Positions 11,440-22,833 of a stretch of DNA of 64,000 nt are shown piece by piece. The position numbers were made by a program, and so were the translations under genes. Position 1 is the stretch's first letter. Every line of letters starts with the position of its first letter. This DNA comes from Macrosoma leucophasiata (Eukaryota > Arthropoda > Insecta > Lepidoptera > Hedylidae), in the NCBI GenBank assembly GCA_036365455.1, contig JAWQUS010000022.1:4092001-4156000 (forward strand), given 5' to 3'. The notes beneath the pieces were generated by a model, which ran no database searches, was not told where the DNA came from, and saw only the letters and a list, made by a program, of their open reading frames with translations.

Positions 11440-11680
11440 ACTGGTGGTAGAGCTCCAGTGACGGAGCTCGCGGGCGTAGGCACCACCGCATTACCTAATA
11501 TACTTGCCGCTAAATGGTAGTGTACAGCACTATCGTGTTCCGGTCAGGTGGTAATGTACGGCCCTGTAATTACCGGCACAGAGGCATAACACCTTAAGCT
11601 TCAGGACTGGTAAAGCATCTACTTTTTGACCTTGGTCTTTGTGTGGGTGTCTATAGGCTGCAGTCATCACTTAACATCAA
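11440..11680 (+). repeat. SINE A, 3' end replaced
   Basis: Full 5' part from ctggtggtagagctcc to cagtcatcacttaacatcaa, where it passes directly into the SINE B body at 11681 instead of its own A-rich tail. Confidence 0.7.
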
Positions 11681-11891
11681 GTTTGGTAATGTGCCGGCAG
11701 TTTCCCAGTACCTCGAAGTTTGGTAAATTTTCCGGAGATGTCAATAGGCTCGCCACCTGTTACATGGGCCGAAGAATAACCAGCGAATCGTGGGTGTTTG
11801 CATGTATGATTGAATGCATGCATTTACGTAACTTCACGCCTGTAATCCCCGAAGGGGTAGCCCTTCGGGGATTACAGGCGTGAAGTTACGT
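11681..11891 (+). repeat. SINE B body ending in a perfect 31-bp palindrome
   Basis: SINE B body without its tRNA head. The tail block that normally occurs once (ggggattacaggcgtgaag) appears here as an inverted pair: 11826-11856 and 11861-11891 are perfect complements around the 4-base loop GTAG. Confidence 0.8.
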
Positions 11892-12182
11892 TTTTTTTTT
11901 TAAATGTAATAATATAAAAACTGTCCACGTGTGACATGAAGCCGTCCACGTTGATTTATTCAAGAGGTCGCCAAGATTGCTGGTGACGTGGGAGCCTATT
12001 ATGCAATTGAGGCTGTCAAATACAATTGGCATTAAAACCGACTGATACACGTAGTTTAACTGGCGGTTTTTTGATATGCGATTATGTTGTTTGGCTTTTT
12101 AATCAAAACAACCTGATGACCGTGGGTTTGTTTGATTTTCGTACATGTTTTTTTCTTTTAATGTATACGTAACTACGTTTTA

Positions 12183-12500
12183 ACTGCCTCGGTAGCCTAG
12201 TGGTAGCAGGCCACTACTACTGCGCGGGGCTCCTGGGTTCGATTCCCAGGTAGGGGGTTATCAGAGATAATGGTGTAAAGTCCTTTATCACTGGTGCTAT
12301 TGGGATTTTTCCATTTTTTGGAAGTTTCCCAGTACCTCGAAGTTTGGTGATGTGCCCGGAGATGTCAACAGGCTCGCCACCTGTTACATGGGCCAAAAAC
12401 GTAACCGGCGAATCGTGGGTGTTTGCATGTATGCTTGAATACATGGATTTACCTCTGCCTACCCCTTCGGGGATTACAGGCGTGAATTTACGTTACGTTT
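12183..12500 (+). repeat. SINE B, full-length copy
   Basis: Starts ctgcctcggtagcctagtgg (A box), with B box GGTTCGATTCC at about 12236-12246, then the full body and the ggggattacaggcgtgaat tail. This is the best copy for the family's head-to-tail layout. Confidence 0.8.
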
Positions 12501-12619
12501 AACGTAGAGTGCCAAGGTAGGAGCTCGAAGGCACTTCCGCATTACAATCTATCTGCCGCCAAATGATAGTGTTCACCCCCACTTGGGCTCCCCTATACCT
12601 ACCTACCCTGTAATTTTTT

Positions 12620-12892
12620 TTTTATGTAATGGAAGTGCAATCAAGCGTGCAGTTCACATTGATGTTAGGTGATGACTGCAGCCTATAGACACTTACACAA
12701 AGACCAAGGTCAAAATGCAGATGCGTTACCACTCCCGAGGCCTAAGGTGTTATGTCTCTGTACCGGAAATTACAGGGCCGTACATTACTACCTGACCGGA
12801 ACACGATAGTGCTGAACACTACCATTTAGCGGCAAGTATTTTAGGTAATGCGGTGGTGCATACGCCCGCGAGCTCCGTCACTGGAGCTCTAC
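12620..12892 (-). repeat. SINE A, full-length copy
   Basis: Runs from atgtaatggaagtg to gtcactggagctctac in reverse orientation. It is flanked by two similar stretches (aaatgatagtgtt and ccccacttgggctccc, at 12556-12590 and 12893-12930), so it probably split or duplicated an older repeat. Confidence 0.75.
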
Positions 12893-13225
12893 TAAATGAT
12901 AGTGTTAAGCCCCACTTGGGCTCCCCCCTACCTACCCTATGTCCTTCAATATGTCCTGTGATTTACCCGTCACCCAGTATAATAGGTATGTTGGCAACCG
13001 TTAGACACATATCGATTTTTTATGTTTGTAATTATTTAAATAGGGGTGGGAATCGCATTAGACCAATTGTTTGTTATCATCGACATCCATCGACGATTAC
13101 TGTACAAACGGGAACTTGGACGTCTATAGTAATGACTGCGATCGTTATCTACTATCTGTTTTGTATTGATCCCTTTTTATATAAAACACTGCGGTATTTA
13201 GAAATATCGTTTGAAATACGTGTGA

Positions 13226-13555
13226 GTGTTTGTAATGGTGTTTAGACTCTCTCTTTTCCTACACCGTACTACCCGCCGAAGAGAGAAGTTCCACCCTCAC
13301 CGACTGGACACCTGGCAATGTTCAACGGTGCGGTTCTCACGTTCGTTTTTGCCCAGAACGTGTAAATTGTGGAATGAGCTTCCCGTCGAGGTGTTTCCTC
13401 GGTGCTACAATATGGGGTTCTTCGAAAAATGGCGTCAAAAGAGTCCTTCAGGGCTGGCAGCGTTGGCAACGCCCCTGGTGTTGCAAATGTTCATAGGCGA
13501 CGGTTACTACTTTCCATCAGGTGGCTCGTCTGCTTGTCTGTCAATCCTTTGACAT
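13226..13555 (+). pseudogene. Non-LTR retrotransposon pol, C-terminal fragment
   Basis: Open for 108 codons, with the block EKFHPHRLDTWQCSTVRFSR, then SFLPRTCKLWNELPVEVFPR and a tail SACLSIL. This is the C-terminal region of a widespread insect LINE pol. The minus-strand fragment at 26520-26935 encodes the same region, so the family is repetitive. No RT motifs remain. Confidence 0.75.
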
Positions 13556-13694
13556 TAAAAAAAAAGACTACGAATTATGCTATCGCCTACATATCTTACA
13601 TAAAACACATAAACGTACTTACATAAACTTACTTATTCAATACAGGTACCTACTATCTTAAAATGTATCAATACATATAAATAAATAATAAATA

Positions 13695-14070
13695 ATGACA
13701 ACCCAATATACGTCCCACTGCTGGGCACGACTCTCTCCCCTTTTTGCGGGGAGGCCTGAAGCTTACCACGCTGCTCCAATGCGGGTTGGTGGAGATAAGG
13801 GTTAGTGGCCAACCCGTTGTCGGATCAAACCGCCCATAAGGCATCCTACAAGGTTTAACGACTGCTACCTCTCGATAGCAACCGAGACCGACGGCTTAAC
13901 GTGCCTTCCGAAGCACGTAAACGCGCATTTTAATTTGCTACCAGCGGTCACCCATCACACATCGTTTGTAACGATGTAATGTAAATACCAACCGACCGCG
14001 CCCGTATCGCCTAACCGTGTAGATCGCTTCCGATCTACACCAGCCGCGGGGCCATGCGCGGTTCCTGGCA
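13695..14070 (-). repeat. SINE C (5S rRNA-headed), copy 1 of a tandem pair
   Basis: On the minus strand the head (right end) contains GATCGGAAGCGATCTACAC and GGGCGCGGTCGG, followed by the body with gcacgttaagccgtcggt and tail ggggagagagtcgtgcc. A 25-30-bp extra segment interrupts the 5S-like box C (around 13958-13982). A second copy follows directly. Confidence 0.75.
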
Positions 14071-14087
14071 GTATTATAATAAAATAA

Positions 14088-14445
14088 TAATAATGGCAAC
14101 CCATTATACGTCCCACAGCTGAGCACGAGTCTCTCCCCTTTTTAGGGGAGGCCTGGAGCTTACTCCACCACCCTGCTTCAATGCGGATTGGTGGAGGTGG
14201 GTGGGTTAGTGGCCAACCCACTGTCGGATGTTTTCAAACCGCCCATAAGGCCTCCGACAAGTTCAAACGACTGCTATCTATCCATAGCAACGGGGACCGA
14301 TGGCTTAACGTGCCCTCCGAAGCACGGAAACGCGCATTTTTTTATTTGCCACTAACGGTCACCCATCACACTACCCGACCGCGCCCGTAGTGCTTAACCA
14401 AGTAGATCGCTTATGATCTACACCAGCCGCTGGGCCATGCGCGCT
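14088..14445 (-). repeat. SINE C (5S rRNA-headed), copy 2
   Basis: Same orientation as its neighbour. On the minus strand the 5S-like box C GATGGGTGACCG is intact, and the body ends at an ATT-rich tail near 14088. Confidence 0.8.
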
Positions 14446-14829
14446 TCACTGGCAGCATTGCAACGTTGAAATCCCAATATTCTTTGGAAGCGTCGACCAA
14501 ACGATTCGTAATGTCTCCAAACACGATTCGACCCAGTAGAAAAAATTCTTCCGCTAGTAGGCCGTGGCCGTCACGTCCCGTCGCCAGTTCATTTCTGGAT
14601 GGACAGCCCAAAACCTAGGCCTTACACCGAACAAGACAGTAAACTGTTTCGAAAATGGAAAACATGCGAATGGCTTATTAAATACCAATAAAGTAGGAAC
14701 TTCGAAGTTAGTTTGTTGTGTCCTCTATAATTAAGATTGATAAATAGTTGACAATAAGTTCGTAGATTTGTTTCACCCACGATATACCGATGAATGAATG
14801 GCTTCGGACGGGTGAGTTGCGGGTTTTAT

Positions 14830-15670
14830 AAGTTTCATATTGTTTCGTGCTTGTGTGTATATAACGGGGTAGGCAGAGAAAGTAAAGCGCACGGGGAAGG
14901 GCTCGTACAGTACTCAGCAGTGGTAGACGGTGCAGTACGAAGAGAGACCAAGCTTGATGGCTTTGGTCTCGGACGCACTGTTTCATAGTGACAGCGCAGC
15001 TCCGACCTTGCCATCAATCTTGCTCCCGTCAGTAAAGATTCGTACTGCTTGCACATTATGGGAATCTACGAGTTGTTGGTCTACCAGAGATATGAATTTC
15101 AGGTCCATATGCAGCGCAGGGTGAGGAGCTTCTACAAATCTCACCGCACGTTCAGGCTCTCGGTTTTAACACTGACTGGCCCCCTTCCTTACCTCATACA
15201 GGGCGGCTGCCTCCTGTATTCGAAGGTCGAGAGGTAGGATACCAGCCAGCATCAACGCTGAATTCAAAAGACCGTACGGTATGATTTGCAGAGCTTTTGA
15301 GCGAAGCCTCTCTGAACTGAGTTAAGCAGCTTTCCGTTACAGATCTTCTTGGCCGATGGTGCCCAGGCGCTGGCTGCGTACAAAATGATGGGCTCCACCG
15401 TGGCTGTGTAGATGATGCGTATTACATCAGGGTGGAGACCCCAATTCACTTTGGCTGCCCTGGGAAGCTGCTTGTATACGTTCAGTGCCCTCTTGCAGAC
15501 ATTTTCCACGTGGTTGGTGAATGACAGTCTGTCGTCTATTGTCATTATATATTTAAACTCGTCAAAACTACCATCACTGCGATCCGTCTGCCAAGCGAGG
15601 CAATATTCTCCCCTAACGATGCGCAGCTTGCTGCTAAGCTTTGTCCAGCAGTGGGCGTATTGCAGCTTTA
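14830..15670 (-). pseudogene. R1-clade-like LINE pol fragment (RT C-terminus and RNase H)
   Basis: The 93-codon frame 15264-15545 includes HVENVCKRALNVYKQLPRAA and EPIILYAASAWAP, typical of the post-RT region of R1/TRAS-type elements. Downstream, IFTDGSKIDGKVGAALSL gives the RNase H start with its first catalytic Asp, followed immediately by a stop. Further shifts destroy the remainder. The upstream part is cut by the MITE at 15671. Confidence 0.7.
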
Positions 15671-16526
15671 GGGTTACAGCTCACTAGAGCCACCCGGCAC
15701 CCGACTAGCGCCCAACCGCCTCGAGCGGTCTGCGCTCATTAGATCAACTCCGCTCCGTATCGCCTCGACCTCAAGCTGTCAACGCACGGGCGGCGCGCTG
15801 TCCATGCGCGAACGGCGAGTGGACCACTCAGTTACCACTTTTATTGTCTTTTTTTTTCACCTCCTTTGTATATTTATACAAGAGGAGTAAGTATTGTTGT
15901 GGATGACTTGACAGAAGTCTTCGCTACGGTTTGGGGGCGACTTAAGTCAATATCAAGCTCAAAGGTGAGTATAGAGTGGATTAGATATGTATTTTGAGTT
16001 CAGGTGTATATGTATGTGATGATATATCATGTATGATTTAACTGTTTTAAGGTGTTAACAATGTGTTTAGTGAAGTGATTGAATGAGTTTCTTGTACTTT
16101 CTTTTAGTAGGATGATTTCTTATTTGAATGGGTCTATATTGAGCATAATAATATTGCAAATGTTTATGTGAGTGTAGCGAGCGTTACTGTAGCGAGGACA
16201 GTCGGTTAGCAGATGGTGGATGCTTTGAGTTGAAGTGTCATCACAGGGACATTTGTCCGAGAGTGTGATTTTTAGTCTATGGAGATATTGTTTGTGGTAA
16301 CCATGCCCGGTCACCACTAGCTAGACTTGCGTTGACTTTGCATTGCCAACTCGCTGTTCACAAGTAGACCGCGCGCGGTCCGCTTGGGAAGTACACGGTA
16401 GTACAAGTACCGGTTCACAAGTAACATCGCGTCGTTCAACCGTTGATCACCCGCCGACAGCGAGTGGACGCCGTAAAACGAGGCGGTGCTGGTCGGGTGC
16501 CTAGTGGCTGTAGTGAGCTATGACCC
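15671..16526. mobile_element. 856-bp TIR element with TTA target duplication
   Basis: About 40-bp imperfect inverted ends, starting GGGTTACAGCTCACTA on the left and the complement of GGGTCATAGCTCACTA on the right. TTA flanks both ends (15668-15670 and 16527-16529), as in PIF/Harbinger. It landed inside the LINE fragment to its left and carries a LINE C-terminal piece at 16080-16330. Confidence 0.75.
16080..16330 (-). pseudogene. LINE C-terminal zinc-motif fragment
   Basis: The 65-codon minus frame at 16120-16317 reads TGHGYHKQYLHR, then CPCDDTSTQSIHHLLTDCP. The C-x-C...H...C pattern is the C-terminal zinc-binding motif of R1/I-type LINE pol proteins. It is enclosed in the TIR element 15671-16526, either as captured sequence or as a later insertion. 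Confidence 0.65.
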
Positions 16527-17035
16527 TTAGTTATGATAATGATAGTGCAGGCATTAAAAAAATTCATTATAACCAAGTAATTTCACCAAGTTTTTGTCAA
16601 CTTCAATCAGTATAAATTATAGAGGCAACAACGAACTAACTCAAAGGATATTACGCTTTATTGATATTTAATACGCCGTTTGCATGTTTCCATTTTCAAA
16701 ACGAACGGGTTTTCTGTTTTGTATTGTTCGGTGTAAGACCTAGGTTTTGGACTGTCTATCTATAAATTACTTCACACGGTATTTTGTCATTTAAGGTTCG
16801 ATTGTACCAAAATTTTTGTTTAAGTTATGGCTTTTGTCAAATTTAACTATAACAGTAAGTTTAATCCCTAGTTTGCACTAAAAACATTAAACAATATGAT
16901 GTTTCGCAACTCGTCGCATAAAGTATGTATTGCGATGTTGGTGCTAGCGTTCGCACTGCTGTCAAACATATCATTTTAACATGTTTTTATGTGAATGTTT
17001 CATCAATGCAAACTCATGGTAACGGTGGCATTTTA

Positions 17036-17326
17036 AATCAGAATCAGAATCAGAAACTCATTTATTCATTTAGGGTGACAGGCACCTCTTATGACACGTC
17101 AAAAACAAACAAAATAAATTAAAGCGAATAACAATTGATATACATGTCAAACAAGATAAAAAATATATGTAAAGTCAAGAATATCACTAAGATAAAACTA
17201 AATGTAATAAACTTATGTAAAAGTATATCAGTAGAATGTCTCTTTTCCCCTTTACAAACTGATAACAAAGAGTAAAAAGAAAAGAAAAAGAGTAATTCTT
17301 TGTCATTCACCGGCAAAGAATTTGAA
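17036..17326 (-). repeat. 3' UTR of the LINE at 36845-41716, truncated copy
   Basis: In reverse complement it matches 41395-41716, including gccggtgaatgacaaagaat and the (TGATTC)n terminal repeat. It is therefore a 5'-truncated insertion of the same LINE family. Confidence 0.85.
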
Positions 17327-17613
17327 TGTAATGAAAGTGGCAAACAAGCATGCAGTTCACATTGATGTTAAGTGATGACTGCAGCCTATAGACCCACACA
17401 ATGACCAGAGGTCAAAATGCAGATGCGTTACCACTTCTGTGGCCTAAGGTGTTAGCCTCTGTGAAGGAAATTACAGGGCCACACAATTAAAATTAAACTA
17501 AATTAACAACTAACCGGAACACGATAGTGCTGAACACTACCATTTAGCGGCATAGTAGGTAATGCGGTGATGCCTACGCCCGCAATGTCCGTCACTGGAG
17601 CTCTACCACCAGT
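17327..17613 (-). repeat. SINE A, near full length
   Basis: From gaaagtggcaaacaagcatg to ggagctctaccaccagta, adjoining the LINE tail. The centre has a deletion-like change near 17490. Confidence 0.7.
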
Positions 17614-18204
17614 AAAAAACTGCGGAATGAGTTTCACCAACGTATTTTTGACATTGTTAAAGATACCAGGGTTGACAATTCCCTTTTCATCTAACGTATT
17701 TCTAAGTTATTTTGAAAACCTAGACACGAAAACAAGCGTATTAAAGCAGCCATATTGAAATAAACAATCCGCCATATTGGCAGTTAATGGAAGCGCGGGA
17801 AAACAGGCCCCAATATGTTTTGAGGGAAAGCTGGCGTTAATTGTTCTGTTATTTCAAAAAATTTTCAATTCAAAATTTCACATTAAATTTTCGATAGTCG
17901 AATTTGATAATTTATTTCACAGCGAATCGTTAATATGCTGCAGATTTTGAGAAAAAAAGAAAAATGTGTATATATTTTTAATAGATCTTTACAGATCAGA
18001 CTTTCAAAACGAACAGAAATCATAAATTACCTAGAGTGAATAACTATTACATACAGTAAAAGTAAAATCATATTTAATATTAATAGTTGAATAAAATTAA
18101 GCATCACAAAATTTTTCAATTCCTTCAATGATGATATACTTACCCTATATGAAAAAAAGAAAAACTTATTCGTTAGTGTAGAATATAGTAATATATTATG
18201 ACAG

Positions 18205-18400
18205 TATAGGCACAATGCAAAAATGAACAGTGTGGAAACTACGTACAAAACCTTGAAACGTCACACTCACACAAACATGCGCATCGACGAGGCCTCTAAG
18301 CAGTTCTCGCGGTGCTGCAGTACTGAGTCACTCGCTACATCGAGCGTCGATGCGCATGTTTGTGTTAGTGTGCCATTTCGAACGTTTTGTAAGTAGTTTC
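18205..18400. repeat. Large imperfect palindrome (cacaaacatgcgcatcgacg family)
   Basis: The left arm, with gtacaaaaccttgaaacg and acaaacatgcgcatcgacg, is mirrored by the right arm ending gtttccatactgttcatatt. A single-arm relative lies at 45780-45905, and half-arms near 44430. Probably a foldback MITE. Confidence 0.6.
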
Positions 18401-18892
18401 CATACTGTTCATATTTGAACTGTGGTATAGGTCTGCATCGTTAAGTATAAATTAACATCTCTACCTATCCTTTCAAGAAATCATAGACGGTGTCAGGATA
18501 ATTTAAAATTATTTTCAATTGGTAAATAATACACTTGGTTTAACAATCCACCATATTAGCAACTGGAAACTGGAAAAGCGTGTGAAATACAGCCTTCAGA
18601 GTGTTTTGACACCACCATTTATTCTGTCTATCTAACTAGTACGTAGTCTCTAATTTATGTTCGGAATTATTTCAAATCTAATTAATAAAATATGATAAAT
18701 AATTAAAAAACAGGTAACTGACGTAAACAAGGCGATTTTGAAGAAAACAATCCGCCATATTGGCAGCTAATAGAAGCGCGGCAAAAACAACCCCCGGAGT
18801 GTTTTGCGGGAATGCTATTATTAATTATTTGTTTTTGTTCCCTCGATTATGTTTTAGTTAAGTATTTTGTTTATAGACGTCTACGTGACGAC

Positions 18893-19125
18893 CCCAACGC
18901 TCACAAATGGAGGAGAATTCTTCCGAAAGTGCAGTCAGTCAACCGATCAATGGCGGTCTAACATTCCAATGGGGCGGTAGTAAATGTGAAAACGCAAAAT
19001 AGGCAACAGCATCGTCCGATATCACCGCCACTGCAATCGCTAATCCACATGCCAAGCGTGGCGATTATGGCATATTCTCCTCGAATTGGAAGGCTCTCGT
19101 TCAGTAGTGGCTGAGATGATGATGA
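18893..19125 (-). repeat. Family H LINE-tail-like repeat
   Basis: Shares catgccaagcgtggcgatta and ccgatcaatggcggtc with the other H copies. It ends in a (GAT)n tract near 19110. Confidence 0.55.
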
Positions 19126-19699
19126 TGATCATGTACCATCAAAAATCTAGATACAAGCGTATAAATTAAGTCACAATTTTGTGACGTAAACGACCCGCCA
19201 TCTTGGATTAATGGAAGTGCGGTAAAACCAGCCCACGAAGTGTTCTGACAAAAACATCTTTACTGTCTGATAAATTTTTATTTTTCGCAATAACACATAC
19301 GAGTGAGCTTTAGAAAATAAAGAAAAATAATCTTTACTGTCTACCCGTGCCAAGAAACGTAGTGTCTTATTTAGGAATGGAATAATTTAAAATCTAAAGT
19401 AGAAAATTTAATATGATAAACGATTTTAAAAAACCTAGACACGTAACTGACGTAAACAAGCGTATTAAGGCCGCCATTTTGTGACGTAAACAATCCGCCA
19501 TATTGGCAGCTAATGGAAAGCGCGGCAAAAACAGCCCCCGGAGTGTTTTGAGGGAACGCTAGCATTAATTAATTGTTTTCGTTCCCGCGATTATGTTTCG
19601 GTTAAGTATTTTGTTTTATCCAATTGCTATTATAGTTCGACAATGATTTGTTTATTGGTAATTGGGGTTCTGTTTTAACACGCTTTTACGGCTAATGAA

Positions 19700-21650
19700 A
19701 ACACATATTCATTGAAAGGGTTTCAATAATTGTGGTTAGTATGGAAATGCATAAACAATACACGCGTTTGTTTTTAGATTATTAAAGGCGAACAAGCATA
19801 GTTCACATTGATGGTAGATCTGGTAGTAGTCCACTTTGTGGTCTTAGGTTAATTCCTTGGTCGGTGGGTAAATGCTGGGATGTTGCTCTTTTTGGAAAGT
19901 TTCAAGTTAAAGTAATTGAAATTCATGATATATTTACTATCACTATGATTTTTTCAGACGTCCAAACGCCACCATTAAGCTGGCAAAAGGAAGGGGGACA
20001 CTTGAATTGAAAGCTTTTTAAAGCTTTTTTCACAAAAGCATTGTTGAAACAAAAAAAAATCTTCTCAAAAGATTTAAATTTTTCCTGTACCTAGTCTATT
20101 TGATGACCTAATTTGAACCGAAATCCGGCAGTCTCTGACGATCAGATTGTCCTGATTTTTTCCCCAAAAGATGGCAACTGGGATATAGGATAGGATATTG
20201 TGATATTGATAACATTTGATATTTGAGTATGATGACGTATTGATTCGTTAAAATGTATCTATACATATATTAAGACTGACTATGTCTATACATTAGAGAT
20301 TTTTAAAAAATAGGAGGAGTCTTTATAGTTTAGACTAAAAATAGTTGATGTCTCAGGGTCAAATATAAGCTCTTTTTTTTAATATCAATCTTTACAGGAT
20401 TTAAATAAGGGGTTAAAGCAGTGATTCCGAAAGTGGTGCAGGTAGACCCCTTGGGCTCCATGGGAGAATCGATCTAAGTAGGCGTGAATAAAAATTGGAA
20501 ATATGGGAATGTAATATAAATGTAGCAAGGATATAATTGTTTCGGGGTCCACCGAAACCGGAAAAATTTCAAAGTAGCAAAAATCCTTTATTTTCTTTTA
20601 TTAAATATGTTGTTAAATAAAGAAACAACATATTGGTTTGGGAACCTCTGGGTTAAAGTAAGGATGTCGCATCTTTTTAGTTCCGAATACCACGTGGACG
20701 AAGTCGCGGATAAAAGCTATAATGTATTAAGAAAGGGTTTTATAAACAGATTAGCAACAAGATCGAATGAATCCCAAACAACTCTTCTAAGTCTTTTTCA
20801 ATGTTAACCGTCTATAAACAATGAATTTTTTCTTCAATTTCCGCCGCCCCTAAACCGCTTTATATAATCTCTTAATCTTTTGCTCAAATCAAATATGAAA
20901 AGATCCATGTTCAAACATCCGCCATTTTGTCGAGCAAAATGTCGGATTTGGTTATGTTTGGCGCGCTTCTGATTGGTTTTCAAATGTTTACGTTTAATTT
21001 TGAATTAAGTACTTACTTAGGTAAGTACTTAAATCTTATAAAAAGTGTATTGGTTTAAAATGCTATACTGTAATTTGAATTATTAAGTAAGTATTTGTTT
21101 GATTTATTTAATTTTTATGTAGGGTAGGTATTTTTTTCTTTTCTAAAATACTTAATTTCCATAATATTTTATGGACTTATAGCCCAAATAAACTAAAAAC
21201 TTCGACAACAGTGAAGTAGTATCTTGAACCCTTGGGACGCGAGTTCAATGACGACTCGCACTTGGCCCCATTTTTTAAAATCTCCGGATATAATCTCCGT
21301 TATCTCTTCCGAGCCCCACGCGCACATCCTGATCCTGAAGACCTTTGGGACAATGTTTTTCATCCGTCAGGTACTGAATGCTGTTACATCCTTATGTCTA
21401 TCCTTTCTGTAAAATGTCCGGTGTACTGATAAGTTGGACGTAACCGGATAAAATCCGGATGGCCTGTCTGTATTTTTATTTAAGTTTCTCTTGTTAGCTT
21501 TTCAACGCATTTTGGTCGGTTCATTAAGCTGATAATCCCAGGATGGAGACAAACCATTTCTGTGTGTGCTTATCTTCATCCATTTTGTCCGTGATGACAC
21601 ATCTACGATTAATATTGTATGTAATGTAACTCTCATACAATTATCGCTTC
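19700..21650. other. AT-rich intergenic or distal intronic sequence, nothing recognised
   Basis: The only familiar piece is a Helitron-like end near 20690-20720 (accacgtggacgaagtcgcg). A 62-65-codon open stretch at 21224-21429 exists in two frames, has no motif I recognise and is not called. Confidence 0.4.
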
Positions 21651-21672
21651 CATTTATGTCATAGGGCCACCG

Positions 21673-21942
21673 GCCGCGGCGGACCGGAAGGGAGTAGCTA
21701 TAGCCGCGGCGGACCGGAAGGGAGTAGCTATAGCCGCGGCGGACCGGAAGGGAGTAGCTATAGCCGCGGCGGACCGGAAGGGAGTAGCTATAGCCGCGGC
21801 GGACCGGAAGGGAGTAGCTATAGCCGCGGCGGACCGGAAGGGAGTAGCTATAGCCGCGGCGGACCGGAAGGGAGTAGCTATAGCCGCGGCGGACCGGAAG
21901 GGAGTAGCTATAGCCGCGGCGGACCGAAAGGGAGTAGCTATA
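21673..21942. repeat. 30-bp tandem repeat, nine copies
   Basis: Nine head-to-tail copies of a unit starting gccgcggcggaccggaag. Eight look identical; the last, at 21913-21942, has one change (accgaaag). Sister MITE D copies contain this segment once. The 152-codon minus-strand frame across it (repeating IATPFRSAAA) is a by-product of a 30-bp period. Confidence 0.95.
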
Positions 21943-22075
21943 GCGTTTATTACCGATGCAACAGCAGTCTTGTCATTTTTTGCGGGGGAAATACGTGTGA
22001 CACACAGACACACACTACAAAATTCTATATCGTCTATTACTACGAAACTCACACCTTGACTTTGACAAAATACAT

Positions 22076-22685
22076 AAAGGAGATGTTGCGAGCTCGGCTC
22101 TGGTTCGTACACGTTCTCAACAAATGGGTAAATTAAAGAAGAATCCGAAAAAAATACGATTAATTTATTAAAGAATTTGTTTTAGAGTTACAGCCACATT
22201 TAATTAAAGCGATTTTATCATTTTCAACCATGCTCAACATGGCGGCGATACAGCCGACGCTTGGGATAGTACCTATGTATTTAAAACAAAACTATATACT
22301 TTAAAACGATGTATCGAATCGATCAATTTGAAGAAATCCCGATGAATTTCTTTTGAATTGGAAATCGATTAGTATTAACTTCTTAGTATTAACACATGAA
22401 ATCGATTTCGATAGTATATAGAAATTTTTACTTTTTTCTCTAAGTAGGTACTAAAATATCAAAAAACAATTTAAAAAAATGAGAATGTCAAAAAGACATC
22501 GCCCGCCATATTCGCCATGTTGATTTTGAGTTGCAATTTGACTGCAAATAATGTTTAGTAACTGCAAACAAAGCTAAATAAGTGAAAATATGCAGTAAAA
22601 ATCGTTTTTAAATTGATTTTGCCTGTTAATGATATCGTGTACAATACATGGCCGGAGGTCCAAACATTTTTGCAACATCTCCTTT
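22076..22685 (+). mobile_element. MITE E nested in MITE D
   Basis: Ends AAAGGAGATGTTGC and its complement. The MITE D sequence acaaaataca...tttcacgcacac, contiguous at 49920-49950, is split here, so E entered after D. TA occurs at both junctions. Confidence 0.8.
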
Positions 22686-22833
22686 ACGATTTCATGCACA
22701 CATTTAAACATCAAGTCGACAGGCATAGGCACACTTGTGCTTGTGCTTTGACAGGAGGGAAAGCCTGCATATGGCTACTTTCCTCCGGTCCACCGCGGCC
22801 TGTGGCCCGGGTTGCTCTATGATTTACGCAAAT

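Larger units (their letters stand above)
14599..16755. mobile_element. Composite element with inverted ends
   Basis: Inverted blocks related to gacagcccaaaacctagg and cttacaccgaacaa mark the two ends (14600-14680 and 16672-16755). Between them lie a minus-strand LINE fragment (14830-15670) and an 856-bp MITE (15671-16526). I infer an old TIR element that later received other insertions; the outer boundaries are approximate. Confidence 0.5.
17620..19620. repeat. Cluster of diverged local repeats
   Basis: A block containing caatccgccatattggcagc, aagcgcgg and gtgttttgagggaa recurs in direct orientation near 17765, 18535, 18745, 19190 and 19490 with differing decay. A second motif, acgtaaacaagcgtattaa, precedes some copies. 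No gene is supported. The unit may be an old MITE family amplified locally. Confidence 0.55.
21660..22821 (+). mobile_element. hAT-like MITE D carrying a 30-bp tandem array and a nested MITE
   Basis: Left end CATAGGGCCACCGG (8 bases shorter than in sister copies), right end GTTGCTCTATG. Flanks ATTTATGT and ATTTACGC agree at 6 of 8 bases, a decayed target duplication. The interior matches sister copies (for example 49757-50049) apart from two additions: nine 30-bp repeats at 21673-21942 and MITE E at 22076-22685. Confidence 0.8.

Noticed and set aside
21224..21429. Two overlapping 62-65-codon frames in unique sequence
   Set aside because: No motif, no splice context matching the host gene phase and no repeat family; too short to call.
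21673..21942. Possible CRISPR-like array
   Set aside because: Repeats are contiguous with no spacers, and the genome is an insect's.
21654..22112. 152-codon minus-strand frame with a repeating Ala-rich peptide
   Set aside because: A 30-bp DNA repeat inside a non-coding MITE keeps one frame open; sister MITE copies have no such protein.
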